Assembly: GCF_964026555.1 (NCBI RefSeq)
Contig: NZ_OZ032159.1
Span: forward strand, 744,001-808,000
DNA length: 64,000 nucleotides
From: Candidatus Tisiphia endosymbiont of Beris chalybata
Lineage (GTDB): Bacteria; Pseudomonadota; Alphaproteobacteria; Rickettsiales; Rickettsiaceae
Direction of reading: 5' to 3'
Position 1 is the first letter of the stretch. Each line of letters begins with the position of its first letter. Of this stretch, positions 55,782 through 64,000 are shown in pieces. A program made the translations under genes and the position numbers. The notes below the pieces were generated by a model. That model searched no databases. It saw nothing but the letters and a program-made list of their open reading frames with translations, and was not told where the DNA came from.

Positions 55782-57004
55782 CTCAGTACATGACATAAAG
55801 GTTAACAAGGAAAAAAACAGTGGATAACGCATGATCAAAGTCCTATAACTTAAGTTGTCTAAGACTTAAGGAGAAGGAGAATGACTTCAGCGTTATCACA
55901 ACTATTAGGAAACTATTTTTTTAAGAGTTTTGCAAGTATAAAATTAATCGAGCAGATAATAACAGGATTGTTCTATGTCAGAGATGTCAATCTTACTCAA
56001 CTAGCTTTGGTAGTTCAAGGAGCTGGCAATGATAATTCTCGATATCGCAAACTACAAAGATTTTTTTCTGGCTTTAGTTTTTGTTATACTGCACTGGCTA
56101 AATTATTAGTAGCATTTGCCAAAATTGAATCAGAAAAATGGTTGTTGGCTTTGGATCGTACTAACTGGAAATTTGGCAAGCTTGATATCAATATTTTAGT
56201 ATTATCAATCTGCCATAATGGCATAGCTATACCAATCATGTGGGACATGTTACCAAAAACTGGCGTTTCAAATAGTGGTGAACGTCAGAAATTAATAGGT
56301 AGATTTTTGCAAGTATTTGGAGTAGAAAAAATATCAGCATTGCTTGGAGATCGTGAATTTATCGGTGATGACTGGTTGAAATTTCTAGCAGATCGTAATA
56401 TTCCATTTTATATAAGAATTAAGCAAAATTTAACTATTGGTAGATCAGAAAACGAATTAGTGACAGCAAATCCATTAGTAAAGAAGTTACAGAATAATGA
56501 ATATAAAGTACTCAGAGGTAAGAGATATTTAGGTAAGAACTATAAAGGACCTAAAGTTTCTGTGGCTGCTTTGCGTAACGGAGAAGGAGAATTAGTAATT
56601 ATAGCAACCAATGACAACCCCTATCAGGCCTTGGATATTTACAAAAAACGCTGGGAAATTGAAAATCTTTTTGCATGCCTTAAGACGCGTGGCTTCAACT
56701 TTGAAAATACCCATTTAGTACATTTGGATAGAATAAACAAATTATTAGGGATATTAGCTATAACTTTTACCTTTGCTTATACTGTGGGCTTATGGCGGCA
56801 TTCTATCTGGCCTATAAAATTGAAAACTCACGGCAGAAAGGCTATGTCACCTTTTAGGTATGGACTTGATTACTTACGAAGAATATATTTAAACCAAGGG
56901 CAAATGTACAAGGAACTATCCAGCATTATTGATATATTTATCAAGCCTCTAATCCCCAAATTACCAACAATTATATCATGTTAACCTTTATGTCATGTAC
57001 TGAG
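55782..57004 (+). mobile_element. IS4-family insertion sequence, intact copy
   Basis: 1223 bp with perfect 25-bp inverted ends (CTCAGTACATGACATAAAGG in the outer 20). A 9-bp target repeat CACCAAAAC flanks it at 55773-55781 and 57005-57013. Contains one full transposase. A second copy runs off the right window edge from 63283. Confidence 0.93.
55881..56984 (+). CDS. IS4-family transposase
   Basis: 367 residues. DDE core: LLALDRTNWKFG (first Asp, about 92), LLGDREFIGDDWL (second Asp, about 156), and the IS4 signature YKKRWEIENLFACLKTRGFN with Tyr, Arg, Glu and Lys of the YREK motif (about 252-271). GGAGAAGGAG gives a strong ribosome site before the ATG. Intact. Confidence 0.95.
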   Translation: MTSALSQLLGNYFFKSFASIKLIEQIITGLFYVRDVNLTQLALVVQGAGNDNSRYRKLQRFFSGFSFCYTALAKLLVAFAKIESEKWLLALDRTNWKFGKLDINILVLSICHNGIAIPIMWDMLPKTGVSNSGERQKLIGRFLQVFGVEKISALLGDREFIGDDWLKFLADRNIPFYIRIKQNLTIGRSENELVTANPLVKKLQNNEYKVLRGKRYLGKNYKGPKVSVAALRNGEGELVIIATNDNPYQALDIYKKRWEIENLFACLKTRGFNFENTHLVHLDRINKLLGILAITFTFAYTVGLWRHSIWPIKLKTHGRKAMSPFRYGLDYLRRIYLNQGQMYKELSSIIDIFIKPLIPKLPTIISC

Positions 57005-57033
57005 CACCAAAACATTAAACTACCCATCAATAC

Positions 57034-57042
57034 TGTGGATAA
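57034..57042 (-). promoter_or_regulatory. Perfect DnaA box
   Basis: TGTGGATAA is the exact complement of TTATCCACA. It lies in AT-rich DNA about 190 bases before a truncated small gene, with an inverted repeat GTGCACTTTTTT..AAAAATGCAC at 57175-57203. The arrangement is reminiscent of a plasmid-type origin; a single box is weak evidence. Confidence 0.35.
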
Positions 57043-57234
57043 CTTTGTAGATATCAAGTGGGTAAGTTTTGAAAGGCATCAAAATTAGCATAAAATTTAG
57101 GATAAATTCCTAGAAAATCATAAGAAAATTGGAATTTTTTGGTGATTTTTTCAAGATTTCTTTTGTTGCATAGGGTGCACTTTTTTACGCAATAAAAATG
57201 CACTTAATTTGATTGATTTAAAGAGAAAATCATT

Positions 57235-57369
57235 ATGATTGAATCGTTTGATAAACTCTTTTACCTATCAGCTTCGCCTAAGGATGTAGAGTTGCTGAAA
57301 CATGACGAATATGGAGTGTATATTCGTTTGTTACAGTATATAGCTTATGTCATTATGATGTATACATGA
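57235..57369 (+). pseudogene. Truncated gene start, cut by a P5 element
   Basis: ATG at 57235 opens MIESFDKLFYLSASPKDVEL.., about 34 native-looking residues, and then enters the P5 element at 57339 and stops at 57367-57369. The rest of the gene is absent. Family unknown. The upstream DnaA box hints at a replication-related protein, but the fragment alone does not show it. Confidence 0.45.
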
Positions 57370-57444
57370 TAGTATGAGGGAAGCATAATAGTCGTGCCCG
57401 CTTGAAGATAAATACCCTGTACGCACCTTAATGAACTATGCTAT
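57339..57444. repeat. P5 element, short form
   Basis: TATAGCTTATGTCATTATGA to CTGTACGCACCTTAATGAAC. It interrupts the small gene on its left and touches the IS5 end on its right. Confidence 0.7.
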
Positions 57445-57451
57445 GGCACTG

Positions 57452-57951
57452 TTAACAAAATAAGTTATAAGCTTTAATAAGAGCAAGAGCGATAAAGCTG
57501 AGGAAGGTGCAGTCAAGTTTATCAAATCGCATAGCAATTCGTTTGTTTTCTTTAAGCCTACCAAAAAGTCTTTCAATAATATGTCGTTTTCGATAAAGTG
57601 TAGTATCGTAAAAATCTTTTGGGGTTAAGTTAGAATCATTAGGTAAATACACACCTTTTAAGGGTATAACTGGGATAGCATTTTTCGATTTAATAGACCT
57701 CTTGCATAACCTAATCTAATTGGTAATTTTGTCGTCGAAACTCCTCTCTGTTCCTCACGTACTTAACATGTACGCTGCGGTACTCGACTTCGTTTCTCCT
57801 AAAAATTCTTCAATTATCTTTAGGTTATGCAAGAGGTCTAATGGCTTACTGTCATAGGACGACCTGGTTTCTTTAACTCTCTTTTGATAGCTGGCTCTAC
57901 CAACTCTTCAAACTTACTTTCACTAATTGGGTATTTTCTTTCTGCTTTCAT
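57452..57951 (-). pseudogene. IS5-family transposase, fragmentary
   Basis: The N-terminal part from ATG 57951 reads MKAERKYPISESKFEELVEP.. to about residue 36, where the P2 element begins. Beyond it the C-terminal part reads ..PLKGVYLPNDSNLTPKDFYD and RKRHIIERLFGRLKENKRIA, with the catalytic-region Glu, to the stop at 57452. The middle with the first catalytic Asp residues is gone, so it cannot be active. Confidence 0.8.
57694..57840. repeat. P2 palindromic element inside an IS5 remnant
   Basis: 147 bp, TAGACCTCTTGCATAACCTA to TAGGTTATGCAAGAGGTCTA, core CACGTACTTAACATGTACGC. It lies exactly at the deletion joint of the transposase fragments. Confidence 0.88.
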
Positions 57952-58228
57952 AATTGAACCTTCTTACTTGCTCAATTATTCTATCCCATATTTTCTCATT
58001 TACAACTTATTTTGTTAACAGTGCCATAGCTTCCCCCTTACTTTATCCATACCTCAATGACTTAAGCTATAAGACTAGACAAAGATTTATTTTTGTTAAC
58101 TTTTTGTCACAATATATACTTATATTCTTTGTTTTGGAGGTCTATATTATAACAATTTATCATATAGAGCTTGTTGTAAAACCAAAGATATGATAAATTA
58201 ACAGATAATAAGCGATGAATATTAAATT

Positions 58229-58381
58229 ATGGCAAGAGCAAAATATCCTACAGATCTAAAAGAAAGAGAATGGAGTTTAATACAAGAATTATTTATCCCA
58301 TCATGCAAAGAAGGAGGTAGACCCCCTAAATATAGTAAGAAAGACATAATAGATGCTATTTTCTATTCATTTTTGGTATAG
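58229..58381 (+). pseudogene. N-terminal fragment of an IS5-family transposase
   Basis: 50 residues: MARAKYPTDLKEREWSLIQE.. KEGGRPPKYSKKDIIDAIFY and then a stop. This is the typical start of IS5-type (DUF4096) transposases, different from the remnant at 57452. Nothing recognisable follows up to 58598, so the rest was deleted. Confidence 0.75.
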
Positions 58382-60892
58382 CTTTTCTTTTTGTCTTTAT
58401 CCTGTAAAAAATATTCGCCTTATGCAGTGGTGGATTTTAGAAGTAATATATAATTTTAGTAATTATAACAGCATAAATTTTAAACAAGAATTTAAACTAT
58501 ATATTGAATATATACACCAATTTTTAATTAATAAGTGGTAATTATGCTAAAATCAGATCATTTGATAGCATTATTATGTAGAATAAATTAATAACCCTTT
58601 ATTTTTTGTTCATGAGACTACCGTGATGGGCAATTAACCCCTTTTGCTTTATTCCAATATTCTGAATATTAGTTGAAGGAGTAATCGTTATGGCTGCAAG
58701 AGGTACAGCATTACCTATTTCTACTGCTTTTGTCTTTAATGATTTTGTGATTTGTGCCGTATTATTTTTACTTTCTTGAACGTTTTGGGTTAAAGATGCT
58801 TTTAACTGTATTGCAGTAATTTTGTCCTTTATTAATTCTGTTAATTGACTTGAATTGCAATTAATTAAATCTTCTGCTGTTAAAATACCCTCTTGTAAGA
58901 TATCTTCGATTTTGTTCTCGTTATTTGTTATTAATTTTGCACAACCAGGATCATTATCGTATATTTTTGACACGTATTGAATGGTAAAATTAGTTTTATC
59001 AGATAAAATCAATATCTCCATATAATTATCAATAAGGAACTCAGCTTTATTAACATTACTATCATACGTTACTAATATTTCCGGAAGCGTAAGGTCCGTG
59101 TTAGATAAAATCTCTATAATACCAAAATAATTATTAGTAAGGAACTTAGCTTTATTAACATTACTGTTATATATTTCTAACATTTTTCCTAAGGTGAGCT
59201 TAACTTCTTTATCTAAAGCATCTATCGCGTAACTATTATCAATGAAAAACTTCACTTTATTTATATCATTGTCCTTAAATAATTCTTGTATTGGAAAACC
59301 AAGGCTAGATAGGATAAGTATTTCAGGACCATTAGTCATAATGTACTCGAAGTGATTAGCACGGTTGATACACATGTCTAATAGTACTTGAGGTACAGCT
59401 CCTGCTGTATGTAAGTATTCAATTTGATTACTATTTTTGACAAAAAGTTGTAACTTCTCGAGTGTAATATTTTCATTGTTTAATAATGATTTTAGGGGAA
59501 AACCAGTTTTAGATAGAGTGACTATCTCTTTAACCTTATTAATAAGGAGCTGTACTACATCAGGTGCTATTTTCAATAGTTCTTGAGGCGTAAAGTCTTC
59601 TTTATTACAGAAGTATTCAATTTGATTACTATTTTTGACAAAAAGCTGTAACTTCTCGAGTGTAATATTTTCATTGTTTAATAATGATTTTAGAGGAAAC
59701 CCAGCTTCAGATAGAGTGCCTATCTCTTTAACATTCTTAATAAGAAACTCTATAATACCGAGTTTGGTATAATATATTTTTGATAGCACTTGAACTGTAA
59801 GGTTTACTTTATTACATAAATATTCAATTTGATTACTATTTAAATTAAAGAAATATTCTCTATGAGTTATAAAACTTGCTCTCTTCTTAATTAATTGAAG
59901 TGTTAATATTTGCCTATCTATATAAGAATGCTTCAATTCAGGTTTTAATGTTAGGAGTTTATCTATTTGATTTGCTCTCATTATATATGTAGAATGCAAT
60001 GCTTGGTTAATATCAACCCCGGGGTCGTCAGCTATAGTGTAACTTGTTGCAATACAATTCTCAATGGTTTCTATTAATTGTTCTATTTGTTTTATACTAT
60101 CAATTTTGACCTCAAAACTGAAGTTTTCTTTTTGTTCGCCAAAGTGTGGCTTATTCACAAAGTGAAAATCACCTAGTCTCAAATTTATTTCACTATCTAC
60201 TGCTAGATGTTCCCACCTATTATTGTCATTTCCACCAAATATAGAAAATTTAACTGAAGTAATACCTGTTTTACAATTATATTGTATTTTGAGTATTGCT
60301 GCGTGAGATCTTAAAGGTAGAACTTTCGTAATAGAAATCTTTTTTGAAGTGACATCTATTATAGTTGGTGGAGTTGTGTATATAAAACTACCTCTTGCTA
60401 TATGATTACACTGATTATTTAATTGTTGCAATAAAGGAGGATAATATTTTTCAATGATTTGCTTTAAATCTTTATTAACAACATTTAAAGCTATCAGCGT
60501 CTCCTGGTGTATTAATGTAAAACTATCCTCTAACGTAATAGGAAGGCCAAATCCGAGGGTAACGGCTTCATTAACATCAAAGTGCATAGAGGGAAATAAT
60601 TCTTTTTTAGTTAGAGTAGAGTGCCTTTTTCGTTCAAAAAATGCTAATAATGCTTTCCTATCTTTAAATCCAGCATGTCTTCTCCAAACATTCCTCAGCT
60701 CAAGGAAAGGTTCTAACATTTTCAAAAATCTAGCGGCTTTAAGGTGATTGCCTTTATCGTCCTGCATCTCATCAGTATATTGACTTGAGCGGGTAAGAGC
60801 TTTAACGCTTTCCGTAATGCGCCCCGAAAACTAGAGCAGTGATAGAGAGACTATTTTATGTTAAAATAAATATAAAATAGGAGCAGTCGAAA

Positions 60893-61186
60893 ATGAGTAA
60901 GCCAAAAAGTTACAGTAAAGAATTTAAGTTTAAAGTATCGCTAGAGATGATCCGAGGAGATTTGAGTATTGCTGAAATAATCTCAAAATATCAAGTTCCA
61001 AGGTCGGTAATGACAAGGTGGAAGAAACAATTTTTGGAAAATGGTGCTGATATTTTTAAGTTTAGCTATGAAAACGGTAATTCCTCTAGTTCTACAAGCG
61101 AAATAGAGAAACTGCATGCAACTATTGGCAAATTGAAGGTAGAAAACGATTTTTTGCAGCTCGTATCTGCCAAGTTGAAACTATAA
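60893..61186 (+). CDS. IS3-family transposase, OrfA (copy 3)
   Basis: 97 residues, identical to the other two OrfA proteins. Still intact, but its partner orfB is broken. Confidence 0.93.
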   Translation: MSKPKSYSKEFKFKVSLEMIRGDLSIAEIISKYQVPRSVMTRWKKQFLENGADIFKFSYENGNSSSSTSEIEKLHATIGKLKVENDFLQLVSAKLKL

Positions 61187-61339
61187 AGAGGAAAGTGATG
61201 GTAGATAAGGATTATAAAGATTTAAGTGTTCGTCAGCAAAGTCAGCTATTGAATCTGAACCGCTCCAGCCTATATTACAAGGATTCGGAGAAGGATCAAG
61301 ATAATTATTTAAGTAATAGAATAGTTGAGATCTATAGTA

Positions 61340-62339
61340 CGTTAATTCTGGATAAGGGGAATATGGGAGGATAATAGATAATAAGGATTGCCAAGGGAGG
61401 CAACCTACAGTATTGAAGTTTTTGAACAAAAAAACAAACTGTAGGCATGAAGAAAGATATCACAGAATTATATAGTTTTATAGATGATTTTTGTAAAATT
61501 TATCTTGAATATGAAAAGAGCAAATTATTACCATCCAATAAGCAGAGAGATCGCGCTTGTAATATGAGTTTAAGCGAAATGTTAACAATAATAATTATGT
61601 TTCATACATCGCATGCTAAGAACTTTAAATTTTTCTATAAAACTTACGTCGAATATTTACATAAGAACGACTTCCCTAGCGCCCTAAGCTATAACAGATT
61701 TGTTGCTTTAATGCCGCGATTATTCATGCCCTTAAATATGTTGATTCATTTATTATTTGGGCAAGAAACAGGTATTTATTTTATTGACTCTACAACAATT
61801 AAAGCTTGTCACAATAAACGACGCTATAGTAATAAAGTTTTTAAAGGATTAGCCAAACATAGTAAATCCTCTATGGGATATTTTTATGGCTTTAAATTAC
61901 ATTTAATAATTAATAACCAAGGAGAAATTATGGCATTAAAAGTGACTAATGGTAATGTAGATGATAGAGTTCCGGTAGCGCAATTAACTAAAGGATTAAC
62001 TGGCATTATGGCCGCTGACAAGGGATATATCAAGCAAAATTTGTTTTTAAATTTATATGAAAGAGGCTTAAAAATGATTCATGGAATTAAGAAAAATATG
62101 GCGAATAAATTAATGGATTTAAAGGAAAAAATCTTGCTTCGAAAACGAAACTTAATTGAAACAGTTTTTGATTTTTTAAAAAATAAAATGAATCTTGAAC
62201 ATACAAGACATAGATCTCCTATTAATGCTTTTGTTCATATTCTTTCTACCCTAGTTGCTTATTCTCTAAAAAAAACTAAACCTTCCACAAAACTTGACTT
62301 TAATCTATATATTCATAACTCTCTTATCCAGAATTAACG
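61340..62339 (+). mobile_element. IS982-family insertion sequence inside IS3
   Basis: 1000 bp with 17-bp inverted ends CGTTAATTCTGGATAAG and a 7-bp target repeat TATAGTA (61333-61339 and 62340-62346). It is a different element from the one at 3324. Contains one intact transposase. Confidence 0.93.
61447..62337 (+). CDS. IS982-family transposase (second type)
   Basis: 296 residues. MSLSEMLTIIIMFHTSHAKN (about 40-59) and the DDE core YFIDSTTIKACHNKRR (first Asp, about 114). KSSMGYFYGFKLHLIINNQG, MAADKGYI (second Asp) and RKRNLIETVFDFLKNKMN (Glu) follow. It runs through to two bases before the element end, so the stop codon is in the inverted repeat. Only distantly similar to the transposase at 3346. 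Confidence 0.93.
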   Translation: MKKDITELYSFIDDFCKIYLEYEKSKLLPSNKQRDRACNMSLSEMLTIIIMFHTSHAKNFKFFYKTYVEYLHKNDFPSALSYNRFVALMPRLFMPLNMLIHLLFGQETGIYFIDSTTIKACHNKRRYSNKVFKGLAKHSKSSMGYFYGFKLHLIINNQGEIMALKVTNGNVDDRVPVAQLTKGLTGIMAADKGYIKQNLFLNLYERGLKMIHGIKKNMANKLMDLKEKILLRKRNLIETVFDFLKNKMNLEHTRHRSPINAFVHILSTLVAYSLKKTKPSTKLDFNLYIHNSLIQN

Positions 62340-63282
62340 TATAGTAATTATCCGATATATGGTTACCGGCGAATAACGGCGATACTTAGGAGAGAAGTGG
62401 TAATTGTTAACAGCAAAAAAGTCAGGAGGTTGATGAAACTAATGAATTTGCAAGCAATTTACCCTTCGATTAATACAAGTAAAAGAAACCTAAAAGAAGC
62501 TATTTATCCATATTTGCTATCAGGGTTAGAGGTTATAAAGCCAAATCAGGTATGGCAGGTGGATATCACTTATTTAAGGGTACAAAGTGGTTTTATGTAT
62601 TTGGTTGCATTAATCGATGTTTATACTAGATTAGTAGTAGGATATCGTTTATCAAATAGTTTAAATACAGAGAGCTGTTTGCTAGCGTTAGAAGATGCTA
62701 TAGCTAAATATGGGAAGCCGTCGATAATTAATAGTGATCAAGGTAGCCAGTTTACCAGCGAGGATTGGATTAATGAATTGAGGAGATGCGTCATAAGCAT
62801 CAGCATGACGGGCAAAGGCAGGTGTAACGATAATGCCCATATTGAGCGTTTATGGCGATCGTTTAAGTATGAGGGGTCGTATTTATACCGGTGTACTTCA
62901 GTTTTAGAGTTGAAAAATAATATCCCGAAATGGTTGAATTGGTATAACAATCAAAGGCCCCATCAGGCTTTGGAGTACAAAACGCCGTTTGAGATATATA
63001 GTGGATTTATGGATAAGTCTTGCGACTTACCCACAATTCCACTATTACCACAACAGCTACAAAATTATAAAAATAATATTTTTGTAGATAGTTTATGAAA
63101 ATAATAGTCTCTCTATTTAAAGCTTTTTTGGTCTAAACATAGGGGCGCAGTTCATTCATCAAGCACTTGATCAGCAAGTTTATAAACTTGCTGGGTAATA
63201 AGGATTTTCTCTAAATTACTAGCCTTAGCATTCCATTTAAGGTTTTCACTGATTAGTTTTAAACTTTCCTGAAGGTTTTCAT

Positions 63283-64000
63283 CTCAGTACATGACATAAA
63301 GGTTAACATGATATAATTGTTGGTAATTTGGGGATTAGAGGCTTGATAAATATATCAATAATGCTGGATAGTTCCTTGTACATTTGCCCTTGGTTTAAAT
63401 ATATTCTTCGTAAGTAATCAAGTCCATACCTAAAAGGTGACATAGCCTTTCTGCCGTGAGTTTTCAATTTTATAGGCCAGATAGAATGCCGCCATAAGCC
63501 CACAGTATAAGCAAAGGTAAAAGTTATAGCTAATATCCCTAATAATTTGTTTATTCTATCCAAATGTACTAAATGGGTATTTTCAAAGTTGAAGCCACGC
63601 GTCTTAAGGCATGCAAAAAGATTTTCAATTTCCCAGCGTTTTTTGTAAATATCCAAGGCCTGATAGGGGTTGTCATTGGTTGCTATAATTACTAATTCTC
63701 CTTCTCCGTTACGCAAAGCAGCCACAGAAACTTTAGGTCCTTTATAGTTCTTACCTAAATATCTCTTACCTCTGAGTACTTTATATTCATTATTCTGTAA
63801 CTTCTTTACTAATGGATTTGCTGTCACTAATTCGTTTTCTGATCTACCAATAGTTAAATTTTGCTTAATTCTTATATAAAATGGAATATTACGATCTGCT
63901 AGAAATTTCAACCAGTCATCACCGATAAATTCACGATCTCCAAGCAATGCTGATATTTTTTCTACTCCAAATACTTGCAAAAATCTACCTATTAATTTCT
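63283..64000 (-). mobile_element. IS4-family insertion sequence, second copy (cut by the window edge)
   Basis: Begins with the same inverted end CTCAGTACATGACATAAAGG as the element at 55782 and matches it, reversed, to the window end. The expected 9-bp target repeat would start from GGTTTTCAT (63274-63282); the other side is outside the window. Confidence 0.92.
63303..64000 (-). CDS. IS4-family transposase, C-terminal part (5' end outside the window)
   Basis: At least 225 residues identical to the C-terminal part of the transposase at 55881, including GDREFIGDDWL and YKKRWEIENLFACLK. The start codon lies beyond the right edge. Confidence 0.93.
   Translation of the reverse strand, partial: KLIGRFLQVFGVEKISALLGDREFIGDDWLKFLADRNIPFYIRIKQNLTIGRSENELVTANPLVKKLQNNEYKVLRGKRYLGKNYKGPKVSVAALRNGEGELVIIATNDNPYQALDIYKKRWEIENLFACLKTRGFNFENTHLVHLDRINKLLGILAITFTFAYTVGLWRHSIWPIKLKTHGRKAMSPFRYGLDYLRRIYLNQGQMYKELSSIIDIFIKPLIPKLPTIISC

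Larger units (their letters stand above)
57445..58025 (-). mobile_element. IS5-family element remnant, internally deleted and carrying a P2 element
   Basis: Inverted ends GGCACTGTTAACAAAATAAG (57445) and its complement ending at 58025. Only the first ~36 and last ~80 transposase codons remain, with a P2 element (57694-57840) at the junction. Confidence 0.82.
61195..63098 (+). pseudogene. IS3-family transposase OrfB, split by an IS982 element
   Basis: The first part (61195-61339) covers about 48 codons. The IS982 (61340-62339) follows, and the remainder (62347-63098) restores the normal OrfB reading frame once one TATAGTA copy is removed. The 3' part is open on its own from 62397 and contains all three DDE residues, but lacks the N-terminal region. 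Confidence 0.9.
60813..63154 (+). mobile_element. IS3-family insertion sequence, copy 3, itself interrupted by IS982
   Basis: Same ends as the other copies, with the 3-bp target repeat TTC at 60810-60812 and 63155-63157. Without the inserted 1000-bp IS982 and its 7-bp duplication it is 1335 bp, identical in length to copies 1 and 2. One base in orfB differs from the others near 61234 (CAG for CGG). Confidence 0.92.
58599..63282 (-). pseudogene. Large repeat-containing protein gene broken by nested insertion sequences
   Basis: The main part (58599-60767) encodes 722 residues. Reading upstream on the minus strand, the frame stays open past its first ATG (..ESVKALTRSSQYTDE-MQDD..) to the IS3 copy at 60813. 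It resumes in frame at 63157 after removing the IS and one TTC target repeat (..QQVYKLADQVLD-ESVKA..), then is cut again by an IS4 copy at 63283. The true start is therefore outside the window. Residues about 320-640 are tandem units of about 35 residues, some nearly identical (SLLNNENITLEKLQLFVKNS occurs twice). The repeats resemble helical solenoid units, not a family I can name. No signal peptide is visible. A secreted effector is plausible; the 722-residue part could still be translated from its internal ATG. Confidence 0.72.

Noticed and set aside
58353..58541. 62-residue frame after the IS5 fragment
   Set aside because: Begins out of frame inside the transposase fragment and shows no domain.

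Overview
The window looks like a chromosomal segment of a member of the Rickettsiales, most likely Rickettsiaceae. It is AT-rich and the housekeeping genes are alphaproteobacterial and rickettsial in type (sdhC-sdhD-sdhA without sdhB, chpT, ctaG, rpoH, ampG, ftsZ). The clearest clue is dozens of short palindromic repeats, some of them inserted in frame inside protein genes, as described for Rickettsia palindromic elements. The heavy insertion-sequence load and a nadA gene suggest a relative of Rickettsia rather than a typical spotted-fever or typhus species. I cannot name the genus. All coordinates, arm matches and element lengths below were read by eye.

Layout. 1-3300: tail of an unknown gene, an AmpG-like transporter, and a tandem pair of small membrane proteins. 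3300-4320: an IS982 element. 4.5-9.3 kb: lptD-surA-rsmA, then rpsD. 10-14.7 kb: a DHA2 drug-efflux-type transporter, lpxK, a lipid A acyltransferase and an exported LdcA. 14.7-15.2 kb: a cluster of DnaA boxes. 15.2-19.2 kb: ffh, tRNA-Phe, priA. 19.7-24.3 kb: two related large proteins with hydrophobic hairpins, the first split by an IS3 element. 24.4-29.2 kb: hemW, rpoH, ctaG-map-radC. 29.3-31.6 kb: an unknown 720-residue protein. 31.6-46.5 kb: dnaE, ugd, an AsmA-like gene, nadA, sdhCDA, chpT, fumC. 46.7-50.1 kb: a second IS3 copy, ftsZ and an XRE regulator. 50.1-52.9 kb: largely non-coding. 52.9-54.5 kb: grxD, nth, tRNA-Ser. 54.8-64 kb: an accessory island of IS4, IS5, IS3 and IS982 elements, a possible replicon remnant, a GC-rich structured segment, and a large repeat-containing gene broken by nested insertions.

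Repeat families. I use the labels P1-P9. P1 (about 129 bp) has arms TATACTGCTCGTACTTCAAG / TTGAAAGACGAGTAGTATA. P2 (most often 146 bp) begins TAGACCTCTTGCATAACCTA, TAGACTTCCTGCATAAGTC or TAGACTTTTTTCGAAACTC. P3 (142 bp) begins AGGTTCTGTGAAGGTTTCTA. P4 begins TATACTCCTCTTTCGATGAT. P5 contains TATAGCTTAGGTTATTATGA. P6 begins TATAGCCAAAGTGATTTAG. P7 begins TACCAAGTTGCTTTC. P8 begins CGTCATTGCCAGGAGG. P9 begins TATAGTCACTTAGG. Families with different arms share a core resembling GCAGCGTACATG..GTACGTGAG, and elements are nested in one another, sometimes at the same internal site. P2 sits in frame in hemW and a P1-like element in dnaE, while other copies supply stop codons or C-terminal residues to neighbouring genes.

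How the genes fit together. Envelope genes (lptD, surA, lpxK, acyltransferase, AsmA-like, ampG, ldcA) indicate a lipopolysaccharide outer membrane and some peptidoglycan recycling. sdhCDA, fumC and ctaG indicate aerobic respiration and a TCA cycle. Several large host-association-type proteins (19.7, 22.7, 29.3 and 58.6 kb) have no recognised family. Two of these four are broken by insertion sequences and a third may be frameshifted.
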